From Cesiribacter sp. (GTDB lineage: Bacteria > Bacteroidota > Bacteroidia > Cytophagales > Cyclobacteriaceae): a stretch of DNA of 7,846 nucleotides. The notes beneath the pieces were generated by a model. The model was not told where the DNA came from. It saw only the letters and a list, made by a program, of their open reading frames with translations, and did no database searches. The stretch is from positions 1 to 7,846 of the forward strand of contig JASLAE010000485.1 of NCBI GenBank assembly GCA_030147305.1, read 5' to 3'. Position 1 is the first letter of the stretch. Each line of letters opens with the position of its first letter. The translations under genes and the position numbers were made by a program. This document shows, in pieces, positions 6,512 to 7,846 of this stretch.

Positions 6512-6684
6512 AGGTATAGTAGCCCTAATAAGTTTTATTTAGTAGAAACTAATCGGCCTTTTGGCGTGAAACTTACTGCCTCTGGTAGAAAAGGTAACAT
6601 TAGTAGAGGAGTAGTTTCTTTGGCTGCAAAGGTCTTGCAGGTGTTTTACTGCTAACTAATTTAAGTTAAGTGGATTTCAAATAA

Positions 6685-7017
6685 TCAGGCAGACCTTCTT
6701 ATTTGTTTTAGTAAGGTTTCCTGGTAGCTATCCTGCTCCTGCCATAATCGATATCCTACTGTGTCGAGCCGCTCTTTAACAAAGGAGTCCATGGGTATAC
6801 CAGCATACTCTAAAATGAATCGAATGAAAAGCGTGCTTTGCTTGCTTGCCTTAAATCCTTTTTTAAGATAATAAGCTTGAAGATCTTCCGGAAGTGAAGC
6901 TAGAAAGTAACCAAAATGCTCTTGCTGGGGTTCTTCACGCAAAAGTTGGTAGTATTCTTTGCTGCTTTGTATTATTCTGGTAAGCAGTGCTAGCGTATCT
7001 TTGGAGGAGTTGTTCAT
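6685..7017 (-). CDS. uncharacterised small protein, paralogue of 4932-5354
   Basis: A 110-residue soluble protein without signal peptide, membrane segment or cysteines, from an unrecognised family. The core at residues about 21-73 has EYYQLL, QEHF, ASLPED, YYLKKGFKAS and LFIRF, matching the gene at 4932-5354 without gaps (29 of 53 identical). The SLPE...YYL..GFKAS block is the most conserved, implying a shared structural or binding surface. The C-terminal 37 residues (through GYRLWQEQDSYQETLLKQIR) form another amphipathic helix and are not shared. The start at 7015-7017 sits 26 bases after a TAACTTTG box on the reverse strand, a normal spacing for this phylum. The gene is divergent from the isochorismatase-like gene at 7286, sharing a 268-base intergenic region with it. 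Duplication of one ancestral gene is the simplest explanation for the pair. Confidence 0.8.
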   Translation of the reverse strand: MNNSSKDTLALLTRIIQSSKEYYQLLREEPQQEHFGYFLASLPEDLQAYYLKKGFKASKQSTLFIRFILEYAGIPMDSFVKERLDTVGYRLWQEQDSYQETLLKQIRRSA

Positions 7018-7043
7018 TTATATAAGTAGTTTCTGAATTTATC

Positions 7044-7071
7044 CAAAGTTATCCTTCTTATAATAAGCAAA
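7044..7071 (-). promoter_or_regulatory. candidate promoter for the small gene at 6685-7017
   Basis: On the reverse strand TTTG (7071-7068) and TAACTTTG (7051-7044) form a Bacteroidota-type -33/-7 pair with 16 bases between them, slightly shorter than the usual spacing. The ATG follows 26 bases after the -7 box, giving a leader of about 20 bases. The -7 octamer is identical to the one before the phosphatase gene. Confidence 0.5.
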
Positions 7072-7141
7072 CATGCCGTGTGCTTTAATTAATTGTTAAT
7101 GAGGGGGTCAATGTAACTTTTCCATGCATTTTGCATTTTCC

Positions 7142-7165
7142 TAATTTTGTAGTGGTGCCACCACT
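7142..7165 (+). promoter_or_regulatory. -7 box followed by a 15-bp palindrome (possible operator)
   Basis: TAATTTTG (7142-7149) matches the TAnnTTTG consensus. One base later comes AGTGGTG-C-CACCACT (7151-7165), a perfect 7+7 inverted repeat placed where transcription would start. It is GC-rich in AT-rich surroundings. This is the position of a repressor operator for the gene at 7286, or it could form a small hairpin at the 5' end of a roughly 130-base leader. A direct repeat GCATTTT-GCATTTT (7126-7139) abuts the box. No -33 TTG is evident at the right distance. Confidence 0.4.
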
Positions 7166-7285
7166 GATAAAATCTGATGTTTATGATTTAAACAAATTTT
7201 AACACACATAACTTGGTGGTCACAGAACAAGTCCGGACCTTGAAGGTTAATTATTCAATAAAAGGATTGCATCTAAACCTCAGGT

Positions 7286-7846
7286 ATGAAAACGGTATTA
7301 CTACTTGTTGCTTTTCAGGATATTTTCTTCAATAAGAAAGGCACTCATTATACAAAAGATGTAAAAGAGAGTGCTAAAGCTGCCGCAAGGCTACTGGAAC
7401 ATTTCAGGGAGAATAACCTGCCGGTGATTCATGTTATGCACATGGGTAATCTTGACAACCTAACTGCGGATAAGTTGCAAATCTACGAGCTGTTAGAGCC
7501 AAAAACAGGTGAGCAAACCTTGATTACAAGTGAAGTAAATGCCTTTGCTGATCAGAAACTGGAAGAATTGTTAAAGAGTGTTGAAGCTACCCATTTGTTA
7601 GTGGCGGGATTAGCGGCAGAAAGATACCTGGTAGCCACCATTCCGGCGGCAAAATCCTTAAACTATACCTGTACAGTAGCGCAAGATGCATGTGCAGTCA
7701 GCAAACTTAAATTAGCGGGTGAGAAGATAAAATCAGCTATTGCACACAAGGTTGTCATGGCAATGCTGAACAGATGTGAGGTCGAAATAATAACAGCCAA
7801 AGCCTTTATTAAAGCTGATGAAAAGACAAAGAAAAAGCTAATAAAG
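7286..7846 (+). CDS. isochorismatase-like protein, probable pseudoenzyme (3' end outside window)
   Basis: 187 residues are visible and the frame is still open at the window edge. The fold signature is that of the cysteine-hydrolase (isochorismatase/nicotinamidase-like) superfamily: beta-1 LLLVAFQDIFF (5-15), a strand VIHVMH (47-52), AF (86-87) before an amphipathic helix, LLVAGLAAERYLVATIPAAK (104-123), and VAQDACA (131-137). In active members beta-1 reads ..D.Q.., a Lys lies about 5-6 residues before the AF motif, and the nucleophile sits in GV.T..CV..TA. Here these become A9, T81/S82 and Y114. All three triad positions therefore appear replaced while the scaffold is kept. That suggests a binding or regulatory protein rather than a hydrolase. 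The two cysteines nearby (C129, C136) are not at the nucleophile position. The usual family length is about 180-220 residues, so little is likely to be missing. The start ATG has no Shine-Dalgarno sequence. The gene is divergent from the small gene at 6685-7017. Confidence 0.72.
   Translation, partial: MKTVLLLVAFQDIFFNKKGTHYTKDVKESAKAAARLLEHFRENNLPVIHVMHMGNLDNLTADKLQIYELLEPKTGEQTLITSEVNAFADQKLEELLKSVEATHLLVAGLAAERYLVATIPAAKSLNYTCTVAQDACAVSKLKLAGEKIKSAIAHKVVMAMLNRCEVEIITAKAFIKADEKTKKKLIK

Noticed and set aside
1..7846. CRISPR array, insertion sequence, tRNA/rRNA, toxin-antitoxin or phage signature
   Set aside because: No regularly spaced repeats, transposase or integrase motif, or cloverleaf was seen; the adjacent small genes do not show toxin or antitoxin motifs I recognise.

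Overview
The window looks like a chromosomal stretch from a member of the Bacteroidota, probably a Cytophagales-type environmental bacterium. The evidence is a type IX secretion (T9SS) C-terminal sorting domain on the large phosphatase, several TAnnTTTG boxes (the Bacteroidota -7 promoter element) ahead of genes, mostly absent Shine-Dalgarno sequences, and moderate AT-rich composition. The exact genus cannot be read from the sequence.

Left part (1-4851): a phosphorus-acquisition neighbourhood. It starts with a decayed Tat-exported calcineurin-like phosphoesterase (210-867). That pseudogene has a stop codon inside the signal peptide, has lost its whole catalytic domain, and keeps its C-terminal domain only in another frame. 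Next is an intact secreted PhoD-type alkaline phosphatase/phosphodiesterase (1153-3240), with a Sec signal peptide and a T9SS sorting domain. A strong intrinsic terminator (3406-3437) ends that transcript. After a 654-base gap holding at most one doubtful reverse-strand ORF comes a short Na+/phosphate-symporter-type membrane protein (3895-4851). The plausible joint job is release of phosphate from organic phosphorus at the cell surface followed by phosphate transport. The two intact genes are separate transcription units.

Right part (4852-7846): a series of small, poorly characterised genes. Two reverse-strand genes (4932-5354 and 6685-7017) encode clearly related small proteins of a family I do not recognise, with 29 identical residues over an ungapped 53-residue core. 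Between them on the forward strand lie a 73-residue coiled-coil protein (5753-5974), a 17-bp perfectly symmetrical terminator (6105-6143), and a 99-residue ORF (6212-6511) whose C-terminal half resembles the tail of carboxymuconolactone decarboxylase/AhpD-like proteins without their CxxC core.

Right edge (7286-7846, open at the window end): an isochorismatase-fold hydrolase in which all three expected catalytic positions (Asp, Lys, Cys) appear replaced, so it is probably a pseudoenzyme. Its upstream region has a TAATTTTG box followed immediately by a 15-bp palindrome that could be an operator.

I saw no tRNA, rRNA, CRISPR array, insertion sequence or prophage hallmark. The most unusual items are the isochorismatase-like pseudoenzyme, the paralogous small-protein pair, and a terminator-like hairpin (5677-5698) with no convincing gene in front of it. 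I could not assemble them into a demonstrable new system.
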